DNA of 64,000 nucleotides from NCBI RefSeq assembly GCF_900100395.1, contig NZ_FNFB01000012.1, forward strand, positions 62,001-126,000, read 5' to 3'. This stretch comes from Nonomuraea maritima. Lineage in GTDB: Bacteria > Actinomycetota > Actinomycetes > Streptosporangiales > Streptosporangiaceae. The notes beneath the pieces are model-generated. The model made no database searches. It was given only the letters and a program-made list of their open reading frames with translations, and was not told the DNA's origin. The position numbers were made by a program, and so were the translations under genes. Of the stretch, positions 7,806 through 17,917 are shown piece after piece; positions within the stretch are counted from its first letter, which is position 1; each line of letters opens with the position of its first letter.

Positions 7806-8618
7806 ATGGCAGAACGCTTGAAACGCATGGGACTCGCGGGGGAATTGGTAGCCGAGTTCGCCGGCACGGCGGTGCTCATCCTGTTCGGTGTCGGAGTCGT
7901 CGCACAGGTCGTCGCCGGACAGCTCGGCGACCACGACAGCATCGCCTGGGCGTGGGGCATCGGTGTCGCGATGGGTGTGTACGTCGCCGGCCGCACGACC
8001 GGCGCGCACATCAACCCGGCCGTCACCCTGGCCTTCGCCCTCTTCCGTGGCTTCCCGTGGAAGAAGGTCGTGCCGTACGCGCTCGCGCAGACCGCAGGCG
8101 CGTTCGTCGCGGCGCTCATCGTGCGGTGGAACTACAACGAGGTCCTCACCATGGTGGACCCCGGGCACACGATCAAGACCCAGACGGTCTTCTCCACCCT
8201 TCCCGGCAACGGCACCCTCCCGGTGGGCATGTGGGGCGGCTTCCGCGACCAGATCATCGGCACCGCCATCCTGCTCTTCGTCATCTTCGCGCTGTCGGAC
8301 CTCGACAACATGGCGCCGAGCGCGAACATGGGGCCGTTCGTCATCGGCCTGCTCATCGTCGGGATCGGCATGGCGTTCGGTACGAACGCCGGCTACGCGA
8401 TCAACCCGGCGCGTGACTTCGGGCCGCGTCTGGCGAGCTTCCTCACCGGGTACGGCGGAGCCTGGCGAGATCAGTACGGCGACTTCTACTGGTGGGTGCC
8501 CATCGTGGCCCCCCTGATCGGCGCGGCCGTCGGCGCGGGCCTCTACCAGCTCGCGATCGCCCGGTTCCTGCCCATGGACGTGAACCGCGACGTGGTGAAG
8601 CCCTCCGACAACCCGTGA
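7806..8618 (+). CDS. glpF: MIP-family glycerol uptake facilitator
   Basis: 270 aa. ATG 7806 has AAGGGG upstream. Six membrane segments carry the two aquaporin boxes, HINPAV (NPA at 70-72) and INPARDFGPRL (NPA at 200-202). The Asp after the second box (NPARD) is the hallmark of glycerol-conducting aquaglyceroporins rather than water-specific aquaporins. It would admit glycerol across the cytoplasmic membrane for phosphorylation by the kinase encoded 57 bp downstream. An operon with glpK is near certain. The periplasmic loop around residues 115-145 is long, as in GlpF. Confidence 0.93.
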   Translation: MAERLKRMGLAGELVAEFAGTAVLILFGVGVVAQVVAGQLGDHDSIAWAWGIGVAMGVYVAGRTTGAHINPAVTLAFALFRGFPWKKVVPYALAQTAGAFVAALIVRWNYNEVLTMVDPGHTIKTQTVFSTLPGNGTLPVGMWGGFRDQIIGTAILLFVIFALSDLDNMAPSANMGPFVIGLLIVGIGMAFGTNAGYAINPARDFGPRLASFLTGYGGAWRDQYGDFYWWVPIVAPLIGAAVGAGLYQLAIARFLPMDVNRDVVKPSDNP

Positions 8619-8675
8619 GCCGGCCACCCTGAGTGACGGGGGTCAAGCCTCGATCCAGCCCTTATGGAGGACGAC

Positions 8676-10187
<1,512 letters not shown>

Positions 10188-10278
10188 CGAACCTCACCTA
10201 TCGCCCCGGGCCGGGACTACCAACCCCGGGCCTGGAGCATCGCCCTCTGCCCGGAACCATCGCCCCCAGGCGGCCCAC

Positions 10279-10375
10279 GAGGCCGCCACCTCGTCGGGCC
10301 CGCCCGTCCGAGCCTGACAACGCCGCCACCTCGCTTCGACCCGTCCGGCCGTGCTCACAACGCCGCCACCCCGTT
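10279..10375 (+). repeat. Tandem 40-bp repeats (about 2.4 copies)
   Basis: Units start at 10279, 10319 and 10359, each exactly 40 bp apart. Each opens with a GCCGCCACC-containing core, and the first two close with a CC...GAC/CAC end. Units 1 and 2 are imperfect copies; unit 3 matches for about 17 bp. They follow glpK without any gene. There are too few copies, and no unique spacers, for a CRISPR. Confidence 0.6.
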
Positions 10376-10403
10376 CGCCTGGCCACGCTGGGCGGCGGGG
10401 GTG

Positions 10404-10565
10404 GTTGGCGCGTGGGTGACGGCCGCGCGTGTGCACGGGCATCTCGCCGTCGCGCGGCCCGTCCTGGTTGGGTGCGCGGACGTTGCCGCCTCGTCATGAC
10501 TGGCTGGGCTGCTGCCACGGTCGGCGCATGGGCGACGGCCACGGGAGTGCGCCGGCACCTCGCCG
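10404..10565 (+). repeat. Diverged 46-bp direct repeat pair
   Basis: 10404-10449 and 10520-10565 share a pattern beginning GT(T/C)GGCGC(G/A)TGGG and ending C(A/C)CTCGCCG-like, spaced 116 bp apart. The offset is not a multiple of three, so it is not an in-frame coding duplication. A related string, GTGGGAGTGCGCCGGC, recurs near 12210 in the next intergenic gap. Confidence 0.45.
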
Positions 10566-11127
10566 GCGCCGACACTCTGCTCCACCGGGCTGCGGCTCGA
10601 GGGCTCATCGCCCCGTCCAGGTCGGCCTGGACGGGGCGACGGCACTGTCAGCTCACCCCGCTCGCCTCGGGCGGGCTCGTGGACCCGGTCGGGTCATCGC
10701 GTTGGGGGCCGCAGACCCTCCCGACCCGCACCGCCCACGGCGCGTCCCAGCCGTGGGAGCCGCACCGACCCGACTTCGGTAAGGGGGCGTGGGACGGTGC
10801 TGCCGGCTGGGGGTCCTGTTCTTCTCGGGAGGGAGCGTAGGGGGGTCGAGCCGGCCGGACTTCACGCGGATCGATGCGTGGCTGATGGGCGCGCCCATCG
10901 ACAGACGAGGACCTCGCACTTCGCGGCGCCGGCCGTGCAGGTACGAAATCCGAATTCTGATCTTGCACGGGAGTCGCTGTAGCGTTTGCCGGTCAGGTGG
11001 GCAGCACTTGAGGACTGATCGGGCCAGGCATGTCAGTGAGCAGTAGTCGCACGCAGAGGAACAAGCAACCATCCTTCGCGAGGTGGCCGGCCGGATGCCG
11101 GCGCATTCGGGGTGACAGGAGAACCTG

Positions 11128-11835
11128 GTGAGTCCGCAGCGCTCTGGCCCACTGTGCCCCGCATATCCCGATGCGTTCTTCGTGGGCGGCATCCGGTTCG
11201 TCGGCCCGACGGGCCAACTGGTCGTCACCGAGATCCACGACAAGGGGGAGTTGGTGCTGCCGACCGGCAGCCTCATCGCCGGCGATCCCACGGGACTGTT
11301 GTTTCCGCAGGACTTCACGGCCTTCACGCAGACGGTTCCCCCTGGGCGCTATCCGCTGCGGCTGTCGGTCGTACGGTTCTCCGACGACCCCGACCACGTT
11401 CGGGTCTGCGCGGCCGTGCTCGTCGTGCATGACGCGCCGACCGTCCACTGGGAGCAGGCGTTGCTTCCCGAACAGGACCTCAGCGAACTCGGCGACGAAG
11501 AGTTCTTCGGGTTCGGGGTCGACGGCGCAATGGGGTGCCTGTTCGACGCATCGCTGCTGAACCACTTCGCCACCGTGCTGGGCAGTGGCGAGGGCGGCAC
11601 CGCCTGGATCGACCTGCTGTGCGGCAGCGGGCCCGAACCGCTCGTCGCGGGAACCCGGACCGTGACACTGACCGGGCCCGCCGGCGAGCCGGCCTTGACT
11701 GCCTGCGAGTCGGGTTTCGGCGACGGCGCCTACCCGGTGTGGTTCGGCCGCGACGACGACGGCCGGATCACCGCGGTGGTCGTCGACTTTCTCGTCCTGA
11801 ACGAGTCCGAACCCCTCGACCCGCTCGGGCCGTGA
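11128..11835 (+). CDS. DUF4241-like hypothetical protein
   Basis: 235 aa from GTG 11128, with AGGAGA upstream. Features match the DUF4241 family as I know it: an early tail of beta-strands (GELVLPTGSLIAGDP), then FTQTVPPGRYPLRLSVVRFSDD followed by AAVLVVHDAPTVHWEQAL, and FFGFGVDGAMGCLFD, in which family members usually have YGVDAGTGCF. A second beta-rich half ends ITAVVVDFLVL. No catalytic role is established for the family; members occur near polymorphic-toxin and accessory loci. No signal peptide. Confidence 0.7.
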   Translation: MSPQRSGPLCPAYPDAFFVGGIRFVGPTGQLVVTEIHDKGELVLPTGSLIAGDPTGLLFPQDFTAFTQTVPPGRYPLRLSVVRFSDDPDHVRVCAAVLVVHDAPTVHWEQALLPEQDLSELGDEEFFGFGVDGAMGCLFDASLLNHFATVLGSGEGGTAWIDLLCGSGPEPLVAGTRTVTLTGPAGEPALTACESGFGDGAYPVWFGRDDDGRITAVVVDFLVLNESEPLDPLGP

Positions 11836-11893
11836 CTGCTCTCGACCGCGCGACCCAGTGCCACATCAGGCCCCGTCTCGTCATACTGCTCGG

Positions 11894-12118
11894 GTGATCG
11901 TCGGACTCGCGGCAGAGCACGACTTTCCCGGCTTTCTTGGCCTGGCAGCTCAAGTGGAGCACTGGTTCGGTCCGATGGTTGAGCAGCCGGGCCGCTGGCT
12001 TGTCGTCTCGGAGCAGGCGAGGGGGCAGGGGGTCGGCCGGGCACTGACAGCGGACGCCATGCGCCGCTTCGTGCGGGGTCCGGGCAGCATCGAGATGGTC
12101 ACCTTCGGGGCGGTCTGA
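11894..12118 (+). pseudogene. GNAT acetyltransferase fragment with internal deletion and truncated C-terminus
   Basis: GTG 11894 opens a short frame that reads VGLAAEHDFPGFLGLAAQVEHWFGPMVEQP and then jumps to GRWLVVSEQARGQGVGRAL and IEMVTFGAV. In intact actinobacterial homologues of this form, roughly 50 residues (a helix and two strands) separate WFGPMVE from the WLVVSE acetyl-CoA strand, and further residues follow the final TFGA. The acetyl-CoA loop (RGQGVG) survives but the substrate half is missing. Probably non-functional; the deletion is in frame. Confidence 0.6.
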
Positions 12119-12278
12119 AAGGGGCCGCGCTGACCGAGCCTCGGGGCTGTTCGCCGGTGGACTGAGGTGGTGCTGGTCGGCTCAGGTCCGGTTCTTCTCG
12201 CAGGGGGCGTGGGAGTGCGCCGGCCGGGCTTCGGTGGTGTTCGCCTTGGTGGGGGAGTGGGGGCGGGTCGGTTGGACG

Positions 12279-12314
12279 CGGGCCCGCTCACACGTCGTGG
12301 AGGGAGCGGGCCCG
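12279..12314 (-). terminator. Strong hairpin 3' of the ABC permease
   Basis: CGGGCCCGCTC (12279-12289) pairs perfectly with GAGCGGGCCCG (12304-12314) around a 14-nt loop, starting 7 bp beyond the stop codon of the minus-strand permease. There is no U-tract, as is common for actinobacterial terminators. Confidence 0.65.
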
Positions 12315-12320
12315 GGTGGG

Positions 12321-13163
12321 TCAGCTGACGACGTCCTTGTGGCGGAAGCGGCGGAAGGCCACTGCGATGAGGATGGCGGCGTACGTGATGGACACTGATG
12401 CGCCCTTTGTCATACCGCTCCAGTCGAGCTCCGGTTGGAGGGCGTCCAGCCAGGCGTTGTTCCAGAACGTGGGCAGGAACTCGCGCAGTACGCCCAGCGC
12501 CTCCACGGCCTGCAGGATCGTGCACACGATCCACAGCCCGACGGCTCCGCCCACCGCGCCCAGCGGTGAGTCGGTCATGGTCGAGATGAGGAAGGCCAGT
12601 GCGGCGACCACGAGCTGGCTGACCAGGGCGTACCCGATCACGATGCCGAAGCGGGGAAGCACGTCGAGCGCCGGGATGACCTCGCCCGTGACGGGCACCT
12701 GGATGTCGTCCCAGCCGAACGCCAGAGTGCCCGCGAGCAGCGCCATCAGCGGCAGGCAGATCACGGCTGAGGCCGAGTAGGCGAGAGCCACGATCAACTT
12801 CTGCCGCAGCAGCCGATCACGCGGGACCGGAGCGGCCAGAAGGTAGCGCAACGACGACCAGTTGGCCTCGCTCGCCACGGTGTCGCCGCAGAACAGCGCG
12901 ACCGCCACCACCAGCAGGAAGCTGGCCGACACCGACAGCGCGAACGCGGCGAAGTTGAGCCCGCTCTGGGTGGCCAGGTCGGAGATGCGCAGCGACTGCT
13001 CCTGGCCGCGCTGCGGCCCGATCTGGAACGCGATCACGAGCACCCAGGGCAGTGCCAGCAGCAGCCCGAACATCGCCAGCGTCCGCCGCCGCTTGAACTG
13101 CCGCACGAACTCCACCCGCAACGGCAGCGTGCGGTTGGGCGCGTAGCCCGTCGCGGTGGTCAT
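12321..13163 (-). CDS. ABC-2-type transporter permease
   Basis: 280 aa, about six hydrophobic segments: a first TM after RRRTLAMFGLLLALPWVLVIAF, a large extracytoplasmic stretch with QIGPQRGQEQSLRISDLA, then TMs around ASFLLVVAVALFCG and further along. SSLRYLLAAPVPRDRLLRQKL is the conserved cytoplasmic coupling segment of ABC-2 permeases. ATG 13163 overlaps the stop of the upstream ATPase gene by 4 bp (ATGA), so the two are translationally coupled and form one exporter. The substrate is unknown. Confidence 0.88.
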   Translation of the reverse strand: MTTATGYAPNRTLPLRVEFVRQFKRRRTLAMFGLLLALPWVLVIAFQIGPQRGQEQSLRISDLATQSGLNFAAFALSVSASFLLVVAVALFCGDTVASEANWSSLRYLLAAPVPRDRLLRQKLIVALAYSASAVICLPLMALLAGTLAFGWDDIQVPVTGEVIPALDVLPRFGIVIGYALVSQLVVAALAFLISTMTDSPLGAVGGAVGLWIVCTILQAVEALGVLREFLPTFWNNAWLDALQPELDWSGMTKGASVSITYAAILIAVAFRRFRHKDVVS

Positions 13164-15817
13164 CGCTTGTCTCCGATGAGGTCGAGGAACACGTCTTCGA
13201 GCCGAGGCCCGTGCCCGTTGGCGACGGCCGCCGAGCTGAGCAGCTGCGACACCGGACCGGTGGACACCAGCCGCCCGCGCTGCATGACCACGACGTGGCT
13301 GCAGGTCTGCTCGACCTCGGCCAGCATGTGGCTGGACACGATGACGGTACGGCCGTCGCGCGCGTAGCGCTTGAGTACCTCCCGCATCTCGCGGATCTGA
13401 GGTGGGTCGAGACCGTTGGTGGGTTCGTCGAGCACGAGCAGGTCGGGCAGCCCGAGCATCGCCTGGGCGATGGCCAGGCGCTGGCGCATGCCCTGGGAGT
13501 AGGTGCGTACGGCCCGGTCGAGCGCCTTGCCGAGACCGGCGATCTCGAGGGCCTCGTCGAAGTGGGCGTCGGCGGTCGGACGGCCGGTCGCCGCCCAGTA
13601 GAGGTCGATGTTGTCGCGCCCGGACAGGTGCGGCAGGAAGCCGGGCCCCTCGACGAACGAGCCGAGCCTGGACAGCACGGGAGCGCCGGGCGTCACGCGT
13701 TCGCCGAAGATGCGGATCTCGCCCTCGTCGGGCTGGATGAGGCCCATCATCATGCGCATCGTGGTCGTCTTGCCGGCGCCGTTCGGGCCGAGCAGCCCCA
13801 GGACCTGGCCCTGCTCGACGCGGAACGACAGCCCGTCGACGGCCCGCTCGCCGTTGCGGTAGGCCTTCGTCAGGCCCCTGATCTCCAACGGCACGTCGGG
13901 CCCGCCGTCCGCCGACGCGGAGGCCGCGGTCACCGTGGCCCCGTTCGGGCTGGTCGCCAGGTTGCCTTCGAGGGGCGACGCGCCGCGTGCCGGGCGGCGC
14001 CTGCGGCCGACGGCCAGCAGGACGGTCGCGACCACGACGGAGGCCAGCGGCATGGCCCAGACCCACCACGCGACGCCGGTCGGAGCCGCCGCCAGCGTGC
14101 GGACGGTCGGGACCGCGAGCACGGGGGAGGCCAGCGAGACCTGGTACGTGGCCGGCTGGGCGGGCGTCGCGAACCCCATGTCGGTCGTCGTCACCACCAG
14201 CCGCATCCGGTGGCCCACGGCGAAGCGGTGGTCGACGGCCGGGAGCTGGACCGTGGCCGTCACGCTGCCCGCGCCCTCGGGGATCGTGACCCGGAGGGGA
14301 GCGACCAGCCCGGCGGGCAGGACGGGCAGCTGGCTGCTGTCGGCGACGTCGTACAGCTTCGCGAACAGCGTCGCCGTGCCCTGGCCGCTCACCCTGATCG
14401 TGGCGGAGGGGCTGCCGGTGAGCTGGAGCGGGGTGGTGAGCGGCACGGACTCGAACGCGGCGCTCTGGCCGGGCATGTCGATCGAGACGCCGCCGGCCTG
14501 GCCGCCAAGCAGGCCGCCGATGCCGGGCACCGTCGAGATGGAGGCGGGCGAGCCGCCGGGCGGGTTGACGATGTTCTGCTCGGGGCCCTGCAGCTCGACG
14601 GTGGTGGTGTCGGTGCCGCCGAGCCCCGGGTAGGATCCGGTCTCCGGGTGCAGGAGGATGCGCTGGCGGGTGCCGGGGTCGCGCCCGCCGTCACGCGTCA
14701 CCGTGAACGCGCTCACCGGCGGCGCCCCGGAGCCCTCGCCCTTGAGATAGCGGGCGAACCAGGCGCTGGACTGCTCGAACAGCCAGTCGGCCTCGCCGTT
14801 GCCGCCGTCGTGGCCGCCGTCGAACCAGCCCATGCTCACCGGCGTGCCGGCCGCGGCGATGGCGTTGGCGTTGGCGTCGGCGTGGCTCAGCGGGAACAGC
14901 GAGTCGCGCTGCCCCTGGAGGAGCAGGGTCGGCGCCTTGATGCGGTCGGCCACGGTGACGGGGCTGGACCTGCGCAGCAGCGCGACGGCCTCGGGCGTCG
15001 CGGTGCCGGTCTCGGCGACCTTCTGGTAGACGTCGCAGATCTCGGGCAGGAACCTGCCGCACCGCGCCTGCTCGGGGGTGAGCGGCCCGGCCGCGTCGCG
15101 CGGGCCCAGGAGCGACGTCGCGTCGAGCGAGACGCCCTGGCCGAAGAAGATGCCGGCCCACATGCGTTTGAAGACACCGCCGGCCTGCTCGGCCCCGCCA
15201 CCGCTCGGGGCGGCGTCTCCCTCTTCGGCCGCCGAGCTCTGGCCGGCGGACGGGGCAGTCGCGGCGGCGTTGGGGAACAGCGCGTCGGCCAGGTCGGACC
15301 AGGTGATCTGGGGCACGATCGCGTCGACCCGCTGGTCGAAGGCCGCCGTCATCAGCGCTATCGCGCCGCCGTACGAGCCGCCCGCGATGCCGACCCGCGG
15401 GTCGCCCGCCGCGTCGAGCTGCACCTCGGGACGCTTGGCGAGCCAGTCGATCAGCTGCTGGACGTCCTTGACCTCGTAGTCGGGCGAGTTGAGCGCGATC
15501 TGACCGGTCGAGCGGCCGAAGCCGCGCGCCGACCAGGTGAGGACGGCGTAGCCCTCCTGGGCGAGGCGGACCGCCTGGTCACGCATGCTCTGCTTGCTGC
15601 CGCCGAACCCGTGGGCGAGCAGCACGACAGGCGCCTTCCCGCCGCCGGGCGGCGGGAAGAACGTGGTGTCGAGCTCCACCCGCTGGTCGCCGGCAGGTCC
15701 GTCGACGACGGTTATCTTCTGGTCCTGGCCCCGGACATCAGGAGCCGACGGCCACACGAGCCAGGTCGTCACCCCGATGAGGGCGAGTGCCACCACCAGT
15801 GCGGCCACACGCTTCAT
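13160..15817 (-). CDS. Alpha/beta hydrolase (S15-like) - transmembrane - ABC ATPase fusion
   Basis: 885 aa. Residues 1-24 form a signal-anchor. Residues 35-365 are an alpha/beta hydrolase related to X-Pro dipeptidyl-peptidase/CocE: GGSYG nucleophile elbow (Ser148), Asp305 in QGQRDS, His336 in FDGGHDGG. Residues 395-570 resemble the S15 C-terminal jelly roll. A TM helix at 583-605 (WWVWAMPLASVVVATVLL) ends in RRRR. Residues 640-885 are a full ABC ATPase: Walker A GPNGAGKTT (677-685), signature YSQGM (773-777), Walker B LLVLDEPT (793-800). The hydrolase would be outside and the ATPase inside. The downstream permease overlaps by 4 bp. The substrate is unknown. Confidence 0.9.
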   Translation of the reverse strand: MKRVAALVVALALIGVTTWLVWPSAPDVRGQDQKITVVDGPAGDQRVELDTTFFPPPGGGKAPVVLLAHGFGGSKQSMRDQAVRLAQEGYAVLTWSARGFGRSTGQIALNSPDYEVKDVQQLIDWLAKRPEVQLDAAGDPRVGIAGGSYGGAIALMTAAFDQRVDAIVPQITWSDLADALFPNAAATAPSAGQSSAAEEGDAAPSGGGAEQAGGVFKRMWAGIFFGQGVSLDATSLLGPRDAAGPLTPEQARCGRFLPEICDVYQKVAETGTATPEAVALLRRSSPVTVADRIKAPTLLLQGQRDSLFPLSHADANANAIAAAGTPVSMGWFDGGHDGGNGEADWLFEQSSAWFARYLKGEGSGAPPVSAFTVTRDGGRDPGTRQRILLHPETGSYPGLGGTDTTTVELQGPEQNIVNPPGGSPASISTVPGIGGLLGGQAGGVSIDMPGQSAAFESVPLTTPLQLTGSPSATIRVSGQGTATLFAKLYDVADSSQLPVLPAGLVAPLRVTIPEGAGSVTATVQLPAVDHRFAVGHRMRLVVTTTDMGFATPAQPATYQVSLASPVLAVPTVRTLAAAPTGVAWWVWAMPLASVVVATVLLAVGRRRRPARGASPLEGNLATSPNGATVTAASASADGGPDVPLEIRGLTKAYRNGERAVDGLSFRVEQGQVLGLLGPNGAGKTTTMRMMMGLIQPDEGEIRIFGERVTPGAPVLSRLGSFVEGPGFLPHLSGRDNIDLYWAATGRPTADAHFDEALEIAGLGKALDRAVRTYSQGMRQRLAIAQAMLGLPDLLVLDEPTNGLDPPQIREMREVLKRYARDGRTVIVSSHMLAEVEQTCSHVVVMQRGRLVSTGPVSQLLSSAAVANGHGPRLEDVFLDLIGDKR

Positions 15818-15908
15818 GCGGTGAGCCTACTTATCGCACCTGAGAGATCGCTGAGACGGCGCCCGCGCGCCGTGCCCGCGCGCGGCGCGGCGCCGCCGAC
15901 CTGGGCGA

Positions 15909-16346
15909 TCATGGAACCCGCCGGTCGGGACCGGTGTCGCCCGACAGCGCGCGGGCGACGGTGAGGCTGTCCTCGTAGATGTGGTAGCGCGTGATCAGGC
16001 CGCCCTCGACGGTGAGATGCAGGGCGAACGGGGACGTGTAGGACACATCGTTGATCTTGACGGTTTGCGCGATGGTGCCGAGCACGACCGCGTCGTCGCC
16101 GTCGACCAGGATGCGGGTGACCGTGGTGCGGTTCCGCTCGGGCGCGTGGTGCGCCCCCAGCGCGCCGAAGTGTTCGGCCACGTCGGCGCGGCTCGCCCGC
16201 GGCCGGATCCACGGCACCGACGGGTGCCCTTCGTCCGGCCAGCTGAACCGCCAGTCGCTCTGCTCGGCGAACAGCTCCGCGACGCCCTCGGGGTCGCTCT
16301 CGCCGATCCGGCGCAGCAGCTCATGAACGGTGTCGCGAGTGGTCAT
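15909..16346 (-). CDS. SnoaL/NTF2-like protein
   Basis: 145 aa from ATG 16346, with AAAGGA upstream. The cone-shaped SnoaL/NTF2 fold is suggested by the N-terminal helices (TVHELLRRIGESDPEGVAELF), the SDWRF...W segment, and the alternating strands VVLGTIAQTVKINDVSYTSPFALHLTVEGGLITRYHIYEDSLTVARAL. This family includes small polyketide cyclases, limonene epoxide hydrolase-like enzymes and scavenging proteins; the sequence alone does not choose. It is divergent from the P450, with about 224 bp between them that could hold shared promoters. Confidence 0.8.
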   Translation of the reverse strand: MTTRDTVHELLRRIGESDPEGVAELFAEQSDWRFSWPDEGHPSVPWIRPRASRADVAEHFGALGAHHAPERNRTTVTRILVDGDDAVVLGTIAQTVKINDVSYTSPFALHLTVEGGLITRYHIYEDSLTVARALSGDTGPDRRVP

Positions 16347-16570
16347 GATGAGTCCTTTCTGGCGTTTCGGGCGGGGGAAGTCTCCTGCGTGGTAGGTGGG
16401 CATGGCGATTACCCGCCAGGTAAGGCGGCCGCCTACGCCCTCGCCCGGCCCATGTTGCACGCCCGGCGCGGAGCCGAATCGCCGAGCGCGGCGAACTGTG
16501 GACAACGAGCCGTCGCCCGGGTTGCCTGTGGACAGCGGGCGTGTGGAAGCCCACGACGACAGGAGGCGGA

Positions 16571-17917
16571 ATGCCGGCGAATCCCCCTGAAACCGGCGAC
16601 GTGTTCCTGCCGTCCACGTACGCGACCGCCGTTCCCTACGGCCTGTTCGCCCGGCTACGGGAGGAGGACCCCGTCTGCTGGGTCCCCGAACCGGCCGTCG
16701 GGCCGTGGCGTGCGGGACCGGGCTACTGGGCGGTGTTCCGGCACGCCGACGTCAAGCACGTCCTGCGTACCCCGGAGGATTTCTCGTCCCACCTCGGCGC
16801 CACCCAGATCCGCGACCCCGACACCCCGGCTGACCTGCGCTTCGTCCAGGCCATGATGCTCAACATGGACCCGCCCGGCCACTCCAGGCTGCGCCGGATC
16901 GTGGCCGCGGCCTTCACCCCGCGCGCGGTCCGCGCGCTGGAGCGGGCGATCGCCGAGCGGGCCGCGGCGCTGTTCGCCGCGGGCGAGTGCGACTTCGTGG
17001 AGGTGGCCGCCGACCTGCCCGTGTGGACGCTGGCCCACGTCATGGGAGTGCCGCCGCGGGACAGCCGGCTGCTGTACGACTGGGCGTCCCGCGTCATCGG
17101 CTATCAGGACGACGACTACGCCGCCCTGTCGACGGCGGACGTCGCCTCCCTCAGCCCCATGGGCAGGCTCGCGGTGGCGGCCCGGCCGGAACCGCGCCCC
17201 GGCGTCAATCCCCGTTCGAGGGCCGCGCTCGCCGACATGTTCACCTACGCCCACGCCCTGGCGAAAACCCCTATAGACGATAAATCCGTCATGTCGGCCA
17301 TGCGGAGAGGCGGTCTCACCGAGGAGGAGTTCGAGAACATGTTCTTCCTCTTCGCCGTCGCCGGGAACGAGACCCTGCGCAACGGCATCCCCGGCGGGCT
17401 GCTCACCCTCCTCGACCATCCCGGCGAGCTGGCCCGCCTGCGCGCCGACCCGTCGCTGCTCGGCTCCGCCGTCGAGGAGATGCTCCGCTTCTGGCCGCCC
17501 GTCGTGCACTTCCGGCGGACGGCCACCCGCGACCTCACGCTCGGCGGCCGGCGTATCAGGGCGGGCGACAAGGTCGTCGTCTATCACGCCTCCGCCAACC
17601 GCGATCCGGCCGTATTCCCCGACCCCGACCGCTTCGACGTCGCCCGCAGCCCGAACGACCACGTCAGCTTCGGCTTCGGCCCGCACGTCTGCCTCGGCGC
17701 CCACCTGGCCCGCGCCCAGTTCCGCGCGATATTCGGCGAGCTGCTGTCCTGGGACGTCGAGCCGGCCGGCGCTCCGATGCGCCTCACGTCCAACTTCCAG
17801 AACGGACTCAAGCACCTGCCCGTACGCCTGAAGAAGGGGGAAGCGCCATCCGGAGGTGGAGCTCCTCCAGCCGAACGCCGTCGTCCTCGTCCACCTTCGT
17901 ACGGCCCGACGGCGTGA
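16571..17917 (+). CDS. Cytochrome P450 (CYP124/125/142-like)
   Basis: 448 aa. ATG 16571 has AGGAGG 5 nt upstream, which favours it over GTG 16541. All P450 signatures are present: I-helix AGNET (264-268), ExxR as EMLR (303-306), and haem loop FGFGPHVCLG with ligand Cys374. VVHFRRTATRDLTLGGRRIRAGDKVVVYHASANRDP closely resembles mycobacterial CYP124/125/142, which hydroxylate sterol or methyl-branched lipid chains; the substrate here is inference. No ferredoxin gene is adjacent. The 3' end overlaps the convergent GNAT gene by 110 bp. Confidence 0.92.
   Translation: MPANPPETGDVFLPSTYATAVPYGLFARLREEDPVCWVPEPAVGPWRAGPGYWAVFRHADVKHVLRTPEDFSSHLGATQIRDPDTPADLRFVQAMMLNMDPPGHSRLRRIVAAAFTPRAVRALERAIAERAAALFAAGECDFVEVAADLPVWTLAHVMGVPPRDSRLLYDWASRVIGYQDDDYAALSTADVASLSPMGRLAVAARPEPRPGVNPRSRAALADMFTYAHALAKTPIDDKSVMSAMRRGGLTEEEFENMFFLFAVAGNETLRNGIPGGLLTLLDHPGELARLRADPSLLGSAVEEMLRFWPPVVHFRRTATRDLTLGGRRIRAGDKVVVYHASANRDPAVFPDPDRFDVARSPNDHVSFGFGPHVCLGAHLARAQFRAIFGELLSWDVEPAGAPMRLTSNFQNGLKHLPVRLKKGEAPSGGGAPPAERRRPRPPSYGPTA

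Larger units (their letters stand above)
10188..11127. other. 940-bp intergenic stretch without a credible gene
   Basis: Open frames here have arginine/proline-skewed composition and no recognisable domain. The stretch holds tandem 40-bp repeats (10279 onward), a diverged 46-bp direct repeat (10404-10449 and 10520-10565), and the untranslated leader of the DUF4241-like gene. It looks like decayed or repeat-expanded accessory DNA. No RNA gene was recognised. Confidence 0.5.

Noticed and set aside
10201..10240. Possible rho-independent terminator after glpK
   Set aside because: Only a 6-bp CCCGGG pairing across a 14-nt loop; too weak to call.
10279..10375. CRISPR array suspected from the 40-bp units
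   Set aside because: Only about two and a half tandem copies, no spacers, no cas genes.
10194..10840. Several overlapping open frames after glpK
   Set aside because: No ribosome sites, Arg/Pro/Thr-skewed products, no recognisable domain; GC-rich artefacts.
13211..15964. A 917-residue plus-strand frame
   Set aside because: Antisense to the hydrolase-ABC fusion; typical high-GC shadow with no domain.
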